DNA of 57,473 nt from Bacteroidales bacterium (lineage in GTDB: Bacteria > Bacteroidota > Bacteroidia > Bacteroidales > F082): positions 1-57,473 of the forward strand of contig JAKSNA010000016.1 of assembly GCA_024400295.1 (NCBI GenBank). Direction: 5' to 3'. A program made the translations under genes and the position numbers. Below are positions 31,701-42,867 of the stretch, one piece after another. Position 1 is the first letter of the stretch; every line of letters begins with the position of its first letter. The notes under the pieces were generated by a model. That model ran no database searches. It was not told where the DNA came from and saw only the letters and a program-made list of their open reading frames with translations.

Positions 31701-33488
31701 TTAATCCAGTTTCAGCACCGCCAGGAACGCCGACTGCGGCACCTCGACGTTGCCGATCTGACGCATTCTCTTCTTTCCTTCTTTCTGTTTCTCAAGCAGT
31801 TTGCGCTTACGCGAGATGTCGCCGCCGTAGCATTTTGCGGTGACGTCCTTCCTGACTTGCCGCACTGTCTCGCGGGCGATGATCTTTGCGCCGATGGCCG
31901 CCTGAATCGCGATGTCGAACTGTTGTCTCGGAATCAACTCCTTGAGCTTCTCGCACATACGGCGTCCGAAAGAGTAGGCGTGGTCAACGTAAATCAACGT
32001 TGAAAGGGCATCGACGGTGTCACCGTTGAGCATGATGTCGAGCTTCACGAGCTTCGACGGCTTGTAACCGCAGACGTGATAGTCGAACGAGGCGTAACCT
32101 CTTGATATTGACTTCAGTTTATCATAGAAGTCGAAAACGATCTCGCTCAGAGGCATCTCGAAGGTGAGTTCCACGCGGTCGGTCGTGAGATAGACCTGGT
32201 TCTTCAGTATGCCGCGGCGGTCGATGCAGAGCGTCATGATGGAGCCGACATATTCGTTTTGAGATATGATTTGAGCCAGGATATACGGCTCGTCGATGTG
32301 GTCGAGTTTCGTGGTCTCCGGCATCCCGCTCGGGTTGTGGACATCGACGACGCTGCCGTCGGTGAGGTAAGCCTTGAACGAGACGTTCGGCACCGTGGTG
32401 ATCACGTCCATGTTGAACTCACGGTCGAGGCGTTCCTGGATGATCTCCATGTGAAGCAGTCCGAGGAATCCGCAGCGGAACCCGAATCCGAGCGCCATCG
32501 ATGACTCCGGCTCCCAGACGAGCGACGCGTCGTTGAGCTGTAGTTTCTCCAACGAGCTTCTAAGTTCTTCATAGTCATCGGCATCGACGGGATAAACGCC
32601 GGCGAAGACCATCGGCTTCACGTTCTCGAAGCCGGAAATCGGCTTGTCGCACGGGTTCGCCACTGTCGTGATGGTGTCGCCGACCTTGACCTCTTTCGAT
32701 GTCTTGATGCCTGAGATGATATAACCCACGTTGCCCGCCGAAAGCTCCGGCCGCGCCACCTGTTTCATCTGAAGCACCCCGATCTCATCGGCGTTGTATT
32801 CCTTCTCGGTCGCGAAGAACTTCACCAATTCGTTGGCGTGAATCGTGCCGTTCATGATTCTGAAATAGGCGATGATGCCTCTGTATGAATTGAATACGGA
32901 GTCGAAGATGAGAGCCTGAAGCGGTGCGTTCGGGTCGCCTTTCGGGGCGGGAATGCGTTTCACTATGGCTTCGAGAATCTCCGGCACGCCTAATCCGGTG
33001 CGGGCCGAGCATCTTAAAATGTCTTCTTTGTCGCAGCCGATCAGGTCAATAATCTGGTCTTCGACTTTCTCGGGGTTTGCGCTGTCCATGTCAATCTTAT
33101 TGATAACAGGAATCACCTCGAGGTTGTGGTCGATGGCCATGTAAAGGTTGCTGATGGTCTGCGCCTGAATGCCTTGTGAGGCATCAACGACGAGCAACGC
33201 ACCCTCGCACGCCGCAATCGAACGCGAGACCTCGTAGCTGAAGTCAACGTGGCCGGGGGTGTCAATTAAATTCAATGTGTAAATCTCTCCTTCGTACTCG
33301 TATTTCATTTGGATGGCGTGACTCTTGATGGTGATGCCGCGTTCGCGCTCCAAATCCATGTCATCCAAAACCTGATCCACTAACTCTTTCTTTGTCAAAG
33401 TGTTAGTCATCTCAATCAATCTGTCAGCCAAGGTGCTTTTGCCGTGGTCGATGTGTGCTATTATGCAGAAATTCCTGATGTTTTTCAT
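31701..33488 (-). CDS. lepA: Elongation factor 4 (LepA)
   Basis: This ribosome-bound GTPase can back-translocate or help initiation and assembly. The G1 motif is [10 protein letters not shown]3 is DTPGHVDF, and G4 is NKID. The C-terminal domain specific to LepA ([18 protein letters not shown]) is complete. The 595-residue length is normal. The start codon lies only four nucleotides after a TAATTTTG box, so the mRNA may be leaderless. Confidence 0.96.
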   Translation of the reverse strand: MKNIRNFCIIAHIDHGKSTLADRLIEMTNTLTKKELVDQVLDDMDLERERGITIKSHAIQMKYEYEGEIYTLNLIDTPGHVDFSYEVSRSIAACEGALLVVDASQGIQAQTISNLYMAIDHNLEVIPVINKIDMDSANPEKVEDQIIDLIGCDKEDILRCSARTGLGVPEILEAIVKRIPAPKGDPNAPLQALIFDSVFNSYRGIIAYFRIMNGTIHANELVKFFATEKEYNADEIGVLQMKQVARPELSAGNVGYIISGIKTSKEVKVGDTITTVANPCDKPISGFENVKPMVFAGVYPVDADDYEELRSSLEKLQLNDASLVWEPESSMALGFGFRCGFLGLLHMEIIQERLDREFNMDVITTVPNVSFKAYLTDGSVVDVHNPSGMPETTKLDHIDEPYILAQIISQNEYVGSIMTLCIDRRGILKNQVYLTTDRVELTFEMPLSEIVFDFYDKLKSISRGYASFDYHVCGYKPSKLVKLDIMLNGDTVDALSTLIYVDHAYSFGRRMCEKLKELIPRQQFDIAIQAAIGAKIIARETVRQVRKDVTAKCYGGDISRKRKLLEKQKEGKKRMRQIGNVEVPQSAFLAVLKLD

Positions 33489-33492
33489 GCCG

Positions 33493-33500
33493 CAAAATTA
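33493..33500 (-). promoter_or_regulatory. -7 box abutting the lepA start codon
   Basis: TAATTTTG is followed by CGGC and then ATG. If transcription starts the usual 3-5 nt after the box, the message begins at or next to the start codon. Confidence 0.55.
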
Positions 33501-33547
33501 ATAAAAAATTATTATCGCCGGAATGTTATTTGAATTGAAAATAATTC

Positions 33548-33555
33548 TAACTTTG
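33548..33555 (+). promoter_or_regulatory. -7 box for gapA
   Basis: TAACTTTG predicts a leader of about 95 nt before the ATG at 33655. Confidence 0.6.
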
Positions 33556-33570
33556 CAAAACATTTGGTGA

Positions 33571-34680
<1,110 letters not shown>

Positions 34681-34701
34681 AGACATTTGAAATTCATGAA
34701 T

Positions 34702-34738
34702 ATGCAAAGCGTGAGACCGTTTCGCGCTTTGCATTTTT
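34702..34738 (+). terminator. Terminator after gapA
   Basis: ATGCAAAGCG and CGCTTTGCAT form a perfect 10-bp stem followed by T residues. Confidence 0.85.
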
Positions 34739-34784
34739 GTGGATTTTGTGAAAAAAACAATATTATGCGACTTAAAACTTGATT

Positions 34785-37004
34785 ATGAACACATTGCCTG
34801 ACACATATTCCAATGAGGAAAAGATAGAGCTGGAACGTCAGTTTCAGGAGCTTCTGCGATGTTGGAAAACTCGCAAGGACGAACAAGATGTTGAAAAGGT
34901 GACTGAGGCTTATCTGCTTGCCGCGAATGCGCACAAAGACGCTCGACGGCGGTCGGGTGAGCCTTATATGTATCATCCGCTCGCGGTGGCGACAATCATA
35001 GCGGGTGAGATGGGGATGGGCAGGACATCGATAATCTGCGCCCTGCTGCACGACGTGGTCGAAGATACGGAATACGGCCTCGACTACATACGTGAGAGAT
35101 TCGGCGACAAGGTGGCGCAAATCGTTGACGGAGTGACGAAAATAACCGACGACGACGTTGATGACAACGTGAGAAGCCTTCAGGCGGAGACGTTCCGCAA
35201 AGTCATCATGAGCATGTCGGACGAGATACGCGTCATCCTGGTCAAACTCGCCGACCGCCTGCATAACATGCGGACTCTCGGCTCGATGCCTCATGACAAA
35301 CAGCTGAAAATAGCTTCAGAGACAACTCAAGTCTATGCACCTATAGCGTATCGTCTCGGCCTTTATAAGGTAAAGACCGAACTTGATGACCTCTGCCTCA
35401 AATACATCAACCCGCAGATTTTCAATTCTGTGAAGTCACAGCTCAACGCGATAAGAGAACGGAAAATCAATGAGTTGCAGGATTTTGTGGCTCCCGTGAA
35501 AGACTATCTGAAACAACGTGGCATCAAGGTGACTGCCATGGCGATTGAGCGTAACGTCAGCGCGGTGTGGGAGAGGATGGAGAAGTTCGGCATGTCCTTG
35601 GAAGAGGTTTACGACGTTTATGTCGCGCGAGTCATCATCGACTGCGATCCTGAAGAGGAGAAGATGCGCTGCTGGGAGACCTTCGCGGCGTTCACCACCT
35701 TCTATTACCCCGACTCGAAGAAGATGCGCGACTGGGTGTCGTTCCCGAAAACCAACGGCTATGAGTCGATCCACGCCGTCTTCATGAGCAAGGAGGGCAA
35801 CTGGATTGAGACTCAGATCCGCACTGCTTGCATGAACGAAATCGCCGAGCACGGCTTCTCCGCCTACTGGAAATTCCGTGACGCCGACACAAAGGTGGAA
35901 AGCGGCCTCGACCTCTGGATGAGCGTCGTCAAAAACCTTGTGAATCAGGAGGATGCAAAGAAAGCCTCGGCACTCGACTTCATTGATTACTTCAAACTCG
36001 ACCTTTTCAACGACGAGATTTTCGTGTTCACCCCGAAAGGCGACAAGATGACGTTCCCTAAAGGCTCCACGGTATTAGACTTCGCCTATAACATCCACTC
36101 CGACATCGGCAATCATTGCGCCGGCGCGAATGTGAACAAGAAACTCACAAGCCTCAACACTGAACTGAAAATGGGCGACCAGATAGAAATTATCACCTCG
36201 CAACACGTTGAGCCTCAAGAGGAATGGTTCGAGTATCTCGCCACGTCAACGGCGAAGAGCCGACTCAAGGAAGGACTCAAAGACTTCCGCAGGCCGTTCA
36301 AAGCTAAAGGCAAACCGATGCTTGAAGAGATGTTCCGCAAGGCGAAAGTCGAGTTCTCGAAACAGAACAGGAACAAAATGGTGGAGAAACTGCACCTCAT
36401 GGGACGCACCGACCTTTATTATTATGTTGCGGTAGGCAAGGTGGGATTGCAGGAAGTTGAAAACGTGTTCAGAAACAATGACAAAAAAGTCGATACGATA
36501 CTGAAATACATCACGTTTGGACTTGTGAAACCGTCATCCCAAAAGAAAAATGATGAAAACACGAACACAGGAGATGTCACCGACACGGGCTATGTTGTGG
36601 CTCAGTGCTGCAAGCCGATCCCAGGCGACGACGTGGTGGCTATAGGACTCCCGGGCGAACCAATTCACATACACCGTCCCGACTGCCCCGAAGCCATAAA
36701 GCTGATGTCGCGTTTCGGCAAGAATATCGTCAAGGCAAGCTGGAAACTAGGTGATGACATCGCATATCTCGCGACACTTAAACTTACGTGTATCAATAAG
36801 ATAGGTCTCGGCGTGAACATCTTCGATGTCATTAGCAAGGACGAGAAACTTGACATCAGGGAAATCAACATGAAAAGCGAAGGCTCGATGGTCATTGCGA
36901 CAATTACATTGTCAGTGACAAACGTACAAACGCTTAACAATCTCATCGATAAGCTGAAGAAAATTGAGCTTGTCAACAAGGTCGAAAGAATAGTCAAAAA
37001 TTAA
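34785..37004 (+). CDS. Bifunctional (p)ppGpp synthetase/hydrolase, RelA/SpoT family
   Basis: The 739-residue stringent-response enzyme has an HD hydrolase domain with YMYHPLAVATIIAGE and ALLHDVVEDTEY, and a synthetase domain with DWVSFPKTNGYESIHAVF and ETQIRTACMNEIAEHGFSAYW. A TGS domain (FVFTPKGDKMTFPKGSTVLDF), a zinc-finger/helical part (QCCKPIPGDDVVAIG, HRPDCPEA) and an ACT domain follow. The hydrolase residues are intact, so it can both make and destroy the alarmone. The start is ATG 34785, not the TTG six bases upstream. Confidence 0.94.
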   Translation: MNTLPDTYSNEEKIELERQFQELLRCWKTRKDEQDVEKVTEAYLLAANAHKDARRRSGEPYMYHPLAVATIIAGEMGMGRTSIICALLHDVVEDTEYGLDYIRERFGDKVAQIVDGVTKITDDDVDDNVRSLQAETFRKVIMSMSDEIRVILVKLADRLHNMRTLGSMPHDKQLKIASETTQVYAPIAYRLGLYKVKTELDDLCLKYINPQIFNSVKSQLNAIRERKINELQDFVAPVKDYLKQRGIKVTAMAIERNVSAVWERMEKFGMSLEEVYDVYVARVIIDCDPEEEKMRCWETFAAFTTFYYPDSKKMRDWVSFPKTNGYESIHAVFMSKEGNWIETQIRTACMNEIAEHGFSAYWKFRDADTKVESGLDLWMSVVKNLVNQEDAKKASALDFIDYFKLDLFNDEIFVFTPKGDKMTFPKGSTVLDFAYNIHSDIGNHCAGANVNKKLTSLNTELKMGDQIEIITSQHVEPQEEWFEYLATSTAKSRLKEGLKDFRRPFKAKGKPMLEEMFRKAKVEFSKQNRNKMVEKLHLMGRTDLYYYVAVGKVGLQEVENVFRNNDKKVDTILKYITFGLVKPSSQKKNDENTNTGDVTDTGYVVAQCCKPIPGDDVVAIGLPGEPIHIHRPDCPEAIKLMSRFGKNIVKASWKLGDDIAYLATLKLTCINKIGLGVNIFDVISKDEKLDIREINMKSEGSMVIATITLSVTNVQTLNNLIDKLKKIELVNKVERIVKN

Positions 37005-37037
37005 TAAAAACTCATGGCCGCCTGAATGAATTTTTTG

Positions 37038-37045
37038 TATCTTTG
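37038..37045 (+). promoter_or_regulatory. -7 box for fur-purA
   Basis: TATCTTTG lies 39 bp before the Fur-family gene. Confidence 0.65.
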
Positions 37046-37084
37046 GCGGCGTTGAAAAGAAACGTATTGCTTTTGTAAGTCGTT

Positions 37085-37570
37085 ATGAATGAGGTCGATG
37101 AAAATATTCTCGAGAAAGTGAAAAACATTTTCACCGAGTATTTGCAGCGTCATGATTTCCGGAAGACCCCGGAGAGATTCATGATCCTTGAGGAAATATA
37201 CAACATCGACAGCCATTTCGACATCGACTCCCTTTACACACAGATGAAAAACAAGAAGTTCCGTGTCAGCAAGGCGACTCTTTACAACACGATAGAACTT
37301 CTGATGGACTGCAACCTGGTGACGAAACACCAGTTCGGGCAGAACCATGCGCAGTTTGAACGCTCGTACAAGTTCAAGCAGCACGACCATTTCATCGATG
37401 TGGTGACCGGCGATGTCTTTGAATATTGCGACCCGCGGATCATGGAGATACAGAAGTCTGTGGAGGATATGTTCGATGTCGATATAGCCTATCATTCGCT
37501 TACTTTTTATGGTACGAAAAAACGGCATAAGAGGAAACGTATCAACTCAAAAGAGAAATTAAATCATTGA
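37085..37570 (+). CDS. Fur-family transcriptional regulator
   Basis: The 161-residue metal-responsive repressor has a winged helix ([36 protein letters not shown]) and the metal-site stretch [20 protein letters not shown]. The two CxxC pairs that hold the structural zinc in many Fur proteins are missing; in place of the first CxxC the sequence reads IDVVTGD. A basic tail ends the protein (KKRHKRKR). It is followed 18 bp later by purA, probably in one transcript. The sensed metal (iron, zinc, or peroxide through PerR-like oxidation) cannot be decided. Confidence 0.85.
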   Translation: MNEVDENILEKVKNIFTEYLQRHDFRKTPERFMILEEIYNIDSHFDIDSLYTQMKNKKFRVSKATLYNTIELLMDCNLVTKHQFGQNHAQFERSYKFKQHDHFIDVVTGDVFEYCDPRIMEIQKSVEDMFDVDIAYHSLTFYGTKKRHKRKRINSKEKLNH

Positions 37571-37588
37571 AAATTAAATTTTTACAAA

Positions 37589-38866
37589 ATGGCAAAATTG
37601 GATTTGCTTCTTGGTTTGCAATGGGGAGACGAAGGTAAAGGTAAAGTCGTCGATGCATTGACACCCAATTATGACATCGTGTGCCGCTTTCAGGGCGGCC
37701 CGAATGCCGGACATACCATCGAGTTTGACGGCAAGAAATTTGTGCTTCATACAATTCCTTCAGGTATTTTCAACGATAAGTGTATCAATGTGATAGGTAA
37801 CGGTGCCATCGTTGATGCGAAGATCTTCAAAGATGAAGTTGACGGCTTGACGGCTGCCGGAGTTGATGTCGCTGACAGACTCCTCATCTCGTCACGCACA
37901 CATCTCATAGTCCCGACTCACCGCGCGCTCGATGCCGCAAATGAAAAAGCACTCGGCAAGATGAAAATCGGCTCGACATTGAAAGGCATCGGGCCGACAT
38001 ACACCGACAAGACAGCACGCCGCGGACTGCGCATCGGCGACATCATGTCACCGGATCTCAGAAACCGCTACGAGAACCTCAAGGCACGCCATCTCCAGGA
38101 GATAAAAAACCTCGACTTCGACATCGACACTTTGACCCTCGACGGGATGTCTTTCGCCGAATACGAGAAAGTGTGGTTTGATGCCATCGACTTTATGAAG
38201 AATTTCAAAGTCATTGAAAGTGAATATTATATCAATCAGGCTCTTGACGAAGGTAAGAAAATCCTCGCGGAAGGCGCACAAGGCTCAATGCTCGATGTCG
38301 ATTTCGGGAGCTATCCTTTCGTCACCTCGTCATCGACAATGGCGGCGGGTGTCTGTTCCGGTCTTGGCATCGCCCCGTCGAGAGTAGGCAGGGTCTATGG
38401 CATTTTCAAGGCCTACTGCACCCGCGTGGGAACAGGCCCGTTCCCGACAGAATTGTTTGATGAGACGGGTGAGCAGCTCCGCAGAAACGGACATGAGTTT
38501 GGTGCAACGACAGGCCGCCCGCGTCGTACAGGCTGGCTCGACATCCCCGCCCTCAAGTACGCCTGCATGATGAGTGGCGTAACCGACCTGATGATGATGA
38601 AGTCGGACGTTATGAATGATATTAAGGAAATAAAAGTTTGTGTCGGCTACGAATACAATGGCAAAGTCATTGACTACCTGCCGTTTGACGCCTGCACCGA
38701 GACGATGAAACCTGTGTATGAGACGCTTCTGGGCTGGAACTGCGAAATTGACAGGAACATCCCTGAAAAACTCGAAGAATACATCAGGTATATCGAGAAG
38801 AAAGTTGGCGTACCGGTGAAGTTCGTGTCGTATTCGCCGGACAGAAATGCCAATATTTACAGGTAA
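37589..38866 (+). CDS. purA: Adenylosuccinate synthetase
   Basis: This enzyme joins IMP and aspartate using GTP, the first step to AMP. The P-loop is GLQWGDEGKGKVVDAL, followed by GGPNAGHTIEFDGKKFVLH and later GTGPFPTELFDETGEQLR. The usual length of 425 residues is intact. It is cotranscribed with the Fur-family gene. Confidence 0.96.
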   Translation: MAKLDLLLGLQWGDEGKGKVVDALTPNYDIVCRFQGGPNAGHTIEFDGKKFVLHTIPSGIFNDKCINVIGNGAIVDAKIFKDEVDGLTAAGVDVADRLLISSRTHLIVPTHRALDAANEKALGKMKIGSTLKGIGPTYTDKTARRGLRIGDIMSPDLRNRYENLKARHLQEIKNLDFDIDTLTLDGMSFAEYEKVWFDAIDFMKNFKVIESEYYINQALDEGKKILAEGAQGSMLDVDFGSYPFVTSSSTMAAGVCSGLGIAPSRVGRVYGIFKAYCTRVGTGPFPTELFDETGEQLRRNGHEFGATTGRPRRTGWLDIPALKYACMMSGVTDLMMMKSDVMNDIKEIKVCVGYEYNGKVIDYLPFDACTETMKPVYETLLGWNCEIDRNIPEKLEEYIRYIEKKVGVPVKFVSYSPDRNANIYR

Positions 38867-38908
38867 TTAGGTGATTAGGTAATCAGGTAAGTAAGGGGAA
38901 AGGTGAAA

Positions 38909-38937
38909 GTGGAGACGGCTCGAACAACCGTCTCCAC
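38909..38937. terminator. Hairpin after purA
   Basis: GTGGAGACGG and CCGTCTCCAC pair perfectly around a 9-nt loop. Only TTATATAAAAT follows, so termination may be weak. It is preceded by degenerate AGGTAATTAGGTGATTAGGT units. Confidence 0.6.
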
Positions 38938-38960
38938 TTATATAAAATAATCGTAAAATC

Positions 38961-41642
38961 ATGAGACACATTACAAGAATCATCACATTAATTGTCGCGG
39001 TCTTTTTCGTGACATCATGTTCAAAAGAACAGCATTTCATTTCTGACAAATCGCAACGTGCTGACGTTCAGCGCGATTTGCAGGAGAAGATGGCAGCGAT
39101 GCCGAATGGCGATTTGTTTGCCGTTTTCAATGAAGACATTGCCGGGAAAGAGCGTGAGGCGTTGGAGTTCTTGTATGCCTACATGCCTCTGTGCGACATC
39201 ACGGATTACGGTGGTGATTATTTCCGCAGGAACATCAACGCTTCGTTCAAGGCGAAAGATGAGATGCCGTGGGGTATGCAAGTGCCTGAACGTGAGTTCA
39301 ATCACTTCGTGGTGTCGGTGAGAATCAATAATGAAAACCTTGATGATTCGCGTTTTGTGTTTTATGAAGAGTTGAAAGACAGAGTGAAAAACCTGTCGAT
39401 GTACGACGCGGTTCTTGAGGTGAACCATTGGTGCCATGAGAAGGCGAATTACAAAGGCTCCGACTCGCGCACATGCTCTCCGCTGGCGACAGTGAAGACC
39501 TCGTGGGGACGCTGCGGCGAGGAATCGACGTTTCTGGTTGCTGCATTGCGTTCAGTGTGCATCCCGGCAAGGCAGGTCTATACGCCGCGCTGGGCGCATT
39601 GCGACGACAACCACGCATGGGTAGAGGCCTGGGTTGACGGCGAGTGGCATTTCCTCGGTGCCTGCGAACCGGAGCCGGTGCTCGACCTGGGCTGGTTCAA
39701 CGCACCCGCATCACGATGCCTGCTGTTACATACAAGAGTGTTCGGGAGATATTACGACCCCGAGGAAGTCATTGAGCGAACATCAAATTATACTGAAATC
39801 AATGTCGTTTATAATTACGCCGAGACAGCTAAACTGAATGTCAAAGTTGCTGATGATGAAGGCGATGCGATAGTCGGCGCGAAAGTGGATTTCAAGATTT
39901 ACAACTACGCCGAGTTCTGCACCGTCGCTTCAAAGACGACTGACGAAAAAGGCGAAACGTGGATGACCGCCGGCCTCGGAACCATGATGATCTATGCTTC
40001 GAAAGATGGGAAGTATGGCTATGAAGTCGTGAAAATCGGCGATGTCGATGACGTGACAATCACAATCAAACAGGCGGCAAATGTTGATTATGAAGAGGCT
40101 TTCGACATCGTTCCGCCTGCGGAAAAAGCACGTATTCCTGAGGTCTCGAAGGAGATGCGCGATGAAAACAACCGCCGTGGTGTTTATGAAGATTCGATAA
40201 GGAACGCTTATATCGCAAAGTGCATTGAAGCCCAGAATAAGGGTGACTACGACAAGGAAATAATGTCGAAGACTTGGGGCAACTACCAGACAATCAAGGA
40301 TTTCGTTGATTATTCGAGAACATTCGGCGGTGAGCGGTACGCTTGGGACTTGCTGAAGGTGATAAGCGACAAAGACCTTCGTGATGTGTCGCTCGATGTC
40401 TTGAAAGACAATTTCTCGCAGCGTTCCCTGATTGCTGACAACTGCGGCCTGACGGACGAGATGTTCAACGCATACGTTTATAATCCGCGCGTCTCGAATG
40501 AGATGTTAGGAGCTTATAAACAACAACTTATGTATCAGTTGAGCGGTGCCGCCGACCTCCCGGAAGGCGCTGTCGCAGAACTCGTTTCGATGAACTATTA
40601 TCGCGCAAATCCCCAGCTGATTGTCGATTGGGTGAAAAACAACATAGAAGTTCGCGATGACCTGAACGTCCGCAATATTCCGATGCTTCCGACAGGCGTG
40701 TTGAGGTCGCGCGTCGCCGACTCGCATTCCCGCGACATCTTCTTCGTGGCGATGGCACGCAGCGCAGGCATCCCGTCTAGGATCGACCCCGTCACGGGAA
40801 AGGTTCAGTATTTTGAAAACCAATGGGTTGATGTTGACTTTGAAGCGAAGGAAGAACAGCCGACAGCCGAGAAAGGCACGTTGGTGATTGAATATTCGCC
40901 GACGCAAAACATGCCCGACCCGCGATATTATTCACATTTCACGATAAAGAAATTCAACGGCAACACTTTCGACCTGTTGGCGTACGACGACCGCGACCCG
41001 GGAATGGATGTCGGGATGCTGTATTCGCAGTTGATGGCCGACGGCTGCATCGAACTCGACGCGGGTTATTATGTGATGATTTCCGGCACACGATTGGCCG
41101 ACGGCAGCGTGTTGAACCACAACGTATTCTTCAATATTGAAGGCGGAAAGACCACGGCGGTGGAACTCGTCATGCGCGAGCCTGTTGACGGCGTGCAGAT
41201 TATCGGGAATTTCAATTCTGAAAACCGTTTCATGCCTGTTGATTCACAAGAGGACAGAAGTCTGCTCCAAATCGCGGGACGCAGTTTCTACGTCCTCGGC
41301 CTCCTTGACGGCGGCAGCGAGCCGACAACGCACGCAATGCAGGACATCTCAATCTTGAAAGACGAATTCGAGGAGTGGGGTGGAAGCATGATTTTCGTTT
41401 TCCAGGATGAAGAAAGTCTGAAAAACTTCAAAATGAAGAGTTTCAACGACTTGCCGTCAAATATCACGTTTGGGATTGAAAACGGGACGATGCTCTCCGA
41501 AGCCGTTTCCAACATGAAACTTCAAAACAGGAGCCTCCCGATATTTCTCATCGCCAACTCGAACAACGAGGTGGTGTTCGTGCTTCAGGGCTACACCATC
41601 GGTCTTGGAGAGCAGATCGTGAAGGTGTTGGGAAAGATTTAG
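38961..41642 (+). CDS. Transglutaminase-domain lipoprotein
   Basis: The 893-residue protein begins with a lipoprotein signal (MRHITRIITLIVAVFFVTSC). A transglutaminase-like core lies near residues 150-260: the catalytic Cys in SWGRCGEESTFLV, the His in DDNHAWVEAWVDGEW, and a following Asp in PEPVLDLGW. A beta domain of the carboxypeptidase-regulatory type follows (ETAKLNVKVADDEGDAIVGA). A second transglutaminase-like half is suggested by VLRSRVADSHSRDIFFVAMA, without an obvious cysteine. It probably acts on peptides at the cell surface. Its stop codon overlaps the end of the convergent ATPase gene by 4 bp. Confidence 0.82.
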   Translation: MRHITRIITLIVAVFFVTSCSKEQHFISDKSQRADVQRDLQEKMAAMPNGDLFAVFNEDIAGKEREALEFLYAYMPLCDITDYGGDYFRRNINASFKAKDEMPWGMQVPEREFNHFVVSVRINNENLDDSRFVFYEELKDRVKNLSMYDAVLEVNHWCHEKANYKGSDSRTCSPLATVKTSWGRCGEESTFLVAALRSVCIPARQVYTPRWAHCDDNHAWVEAWVDGEWHFLGACEPEPVLDLGWFNAPASRCLLLHTRVFGRYYDPEEVIERTSNYTEINVVYNYAETAKLNVKVADDEGDAIVGAKVDFKIYNYAEFCTVASKTTDEKGETWMTAGLGTMMIYASKDGKYGYEVVKIGDVDDVTITIKQAANVDYEEAFDIVPPAEKARIPEVSKEMRDENNRRGVYEDSIRNAYIAKCIEAQNKGDYDKEIMSKTWGNYQTIKDFVDYSRTFGGERYAWDLLKVISDKDLRDVSLDVLKDNFSQRSLIADNCGLTDEMFNAYVYNPRVSNEMLGAYKQQLMYQLSGAADLPEGAVAELVSMNYYRANPQLIVDWVKNNIEVRDDLNVRNIPMLPTGVLRSRVADSHSRDIFFVAMARSAGIPSRIDPVTGKVQYFENQWVDVDFEAKEEQPTAEKGTLVIEYSPTQNMPDPRYYSHFTIKKFNGNTFDLLAYDDRDPGMDVGMLYSQLMADGCIELDAGYYVMISGTRLADGSVLNHNVFFNIEGGKTTAVELVMREPVDGVQIIGNFNSENRFMPVDSQEDRSLLQIAGRSFYVLGLLDGGSEPTTHAMQDISILKDEFEEWGGSMIFVFQDEESLKNFKMKSFNDLPSNITFGIENGTMLSEAVSNMKLQNRSLPIFLIANSNNEVVFVLQGYTIGLGEQIVKVLGKI

Positions 41643-42829
41643 TTGTTGAATAATTTCCCTAAATCCCAGTGCAAGAATTCTTCAACCGGAATTCCACCGG
41701 AACCGACAATGATAGAGTTCTTTGGTGAGAATTTCTCTCTGAATACCGTCAGTCCGTTGCTGGTTGTTCTTTTCCCGCTTTTTACTTCAATGGCTATAAG
41801 TCTTCCTCTACGTGAAAGAATGAAATCGACTTCGTCTGAATTCTCGCGCCAATAGTAAACCTTGTAGTCACATTGGTCGGCAAGCCCCACAAGATATGCT
41901 CCGACCGCCGACTCTGTCCATCGTCCCCAACGGGTTGGATTAGTACGCTCTTCCACGTAACCACGTCCGTTATAGACACTGAGCAACGCCTGGTTGTAAA
42001 CTTGATATTTCGGTATCGAATTGTATTTTCTTGAATTGTCATTGGCGTATTTTTGCAAGCCTTTAATCAGGTGACATTCAGACAATATTTCAAGATAACC
42101 TGCTAATGTCGTGACATTTCCGGCATCGTCAAGCTGGCCTAACATTTTGTTAAGCGATAGCAGTTCCCCCGAATAGCTGCACCCAAGCTCGAAAAGTTGT
42201 CGTAGCAGTGCTGGCTTATAAACCGTAGCAGTCATCAAAGCGTCTTTTGCAATAGCCGGCTCAATGATGGAGTCAATGATGTATTGCTTCCATCGCGACT
42301 CATTATCAATCATATACGCACATCCAGGGTAGCCTCCGAAGTAAATATATTGGTTGATGTCCCATCCAAAAGCTTCGTGCATCTCACTGAAGGTCCAATG
42401 TCCCATCCGAATCATCTCAAAGCGGCCTGCAAGTGATTCCGTCAATCCTTTTTTTAATAGCAGTCTCGAAGAACCAAGAAGTACAACCTTGATATTCAGG
42501 TTGTTTAAACTATCTTGATCCCATTCTTTCTTTACGACCTCGCTCCAGTTGAATATTTTTTGGATTTCATCAATGACAATGAGATACTCATCTAAACTGT
42601 TTGCAGCCATGTTTGATCTTGCCGTCTCCCATTGCTCTGAAATCCATCCGGAGTTGGATGCCACCGCACTGTCAGCCGTGCAAAAATGGTATGGAACATC
42701 AATTGATTCCAAAACTTGATTAATCAAAGTTGATTTCCCAACTTGTCTCGGACCTGCAATTACTTGGATGAAGTGCCTGTCTTCTTTAATGCGAGATGTT
42801 ATTGTTTCAAATTGATTTCGTTGATACAT
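41639..42829 (-). CDS. AAA ATPase with DUF4143 / PD-(D/E)XK-like C-terminus (second copy)
   Basis: The 396-residue protein has Walker A GPRQVGKST near residue 27, Walker B-like LIVIDEIQKIF, and the sensor VVLLGSSRLLL. The C-terminus carries EVDFILSRRGR and AIEVKSGK, the nuclease-like signature of the family. It shares only the architecture with the ATPase at 6708-7859, so it is not a recent duplicate. Its promoter is joined to a six-fold 22-bp tandem repeat, which suggests tight or copy-sensitive control. The gene converges on the transglutaminase gene with a 4-bp overlap. Confidence 0.85.
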   Translation of the reverse strand: MYQRNQFETITSRIKEDRHFIQVIAGPRQVGKSTLINQVLESIDVPYHFCTADSAVASNSGWISEQWETARSNMAANSLDEYLIVIDEIQKIFNWSEVVKKEWDQDSLNNLNIKVVLLGSSRLLLKKGLTESLAGRFEMIRMGHWTFSEMHEAFGWDINQYIYFGGYPGCAYMIDNESRWKQYIIDSIIEPAIAKDALMTATVYKPALLRQLFELGCSYSGELLSLNKMLGQLDDAGNVTTLAGYLEILSECHLIKGLQKYANDNSRKYNSIPKYQVYNQALLSVYNGRGYVEERTNPTRWGRWTESAVGAYLVGLADQCDYKVYYWRENSDEVDFILSRRGRLIAIEVKSGKRTTSNGLTVFREKFSPKNSIIVGSGGIPVEEFLHWDLGKLFNN

Positions 42830-42852
42830 AGAGCGTTATCTTAAATTCGCCG

Positions 42853-42860
42853 CAAAGATA
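42853..42860 (-). promoter_or_regulatory. -7 box for the second DUF4143 ATPase
   Basis: TATCTTTG on the minus strand lies 23 bp before the start codon. The first tandem repeat begins 7 bp upstream of it. Confidence 0.7.
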
Positions 42861-42867
42861 CATAAAA

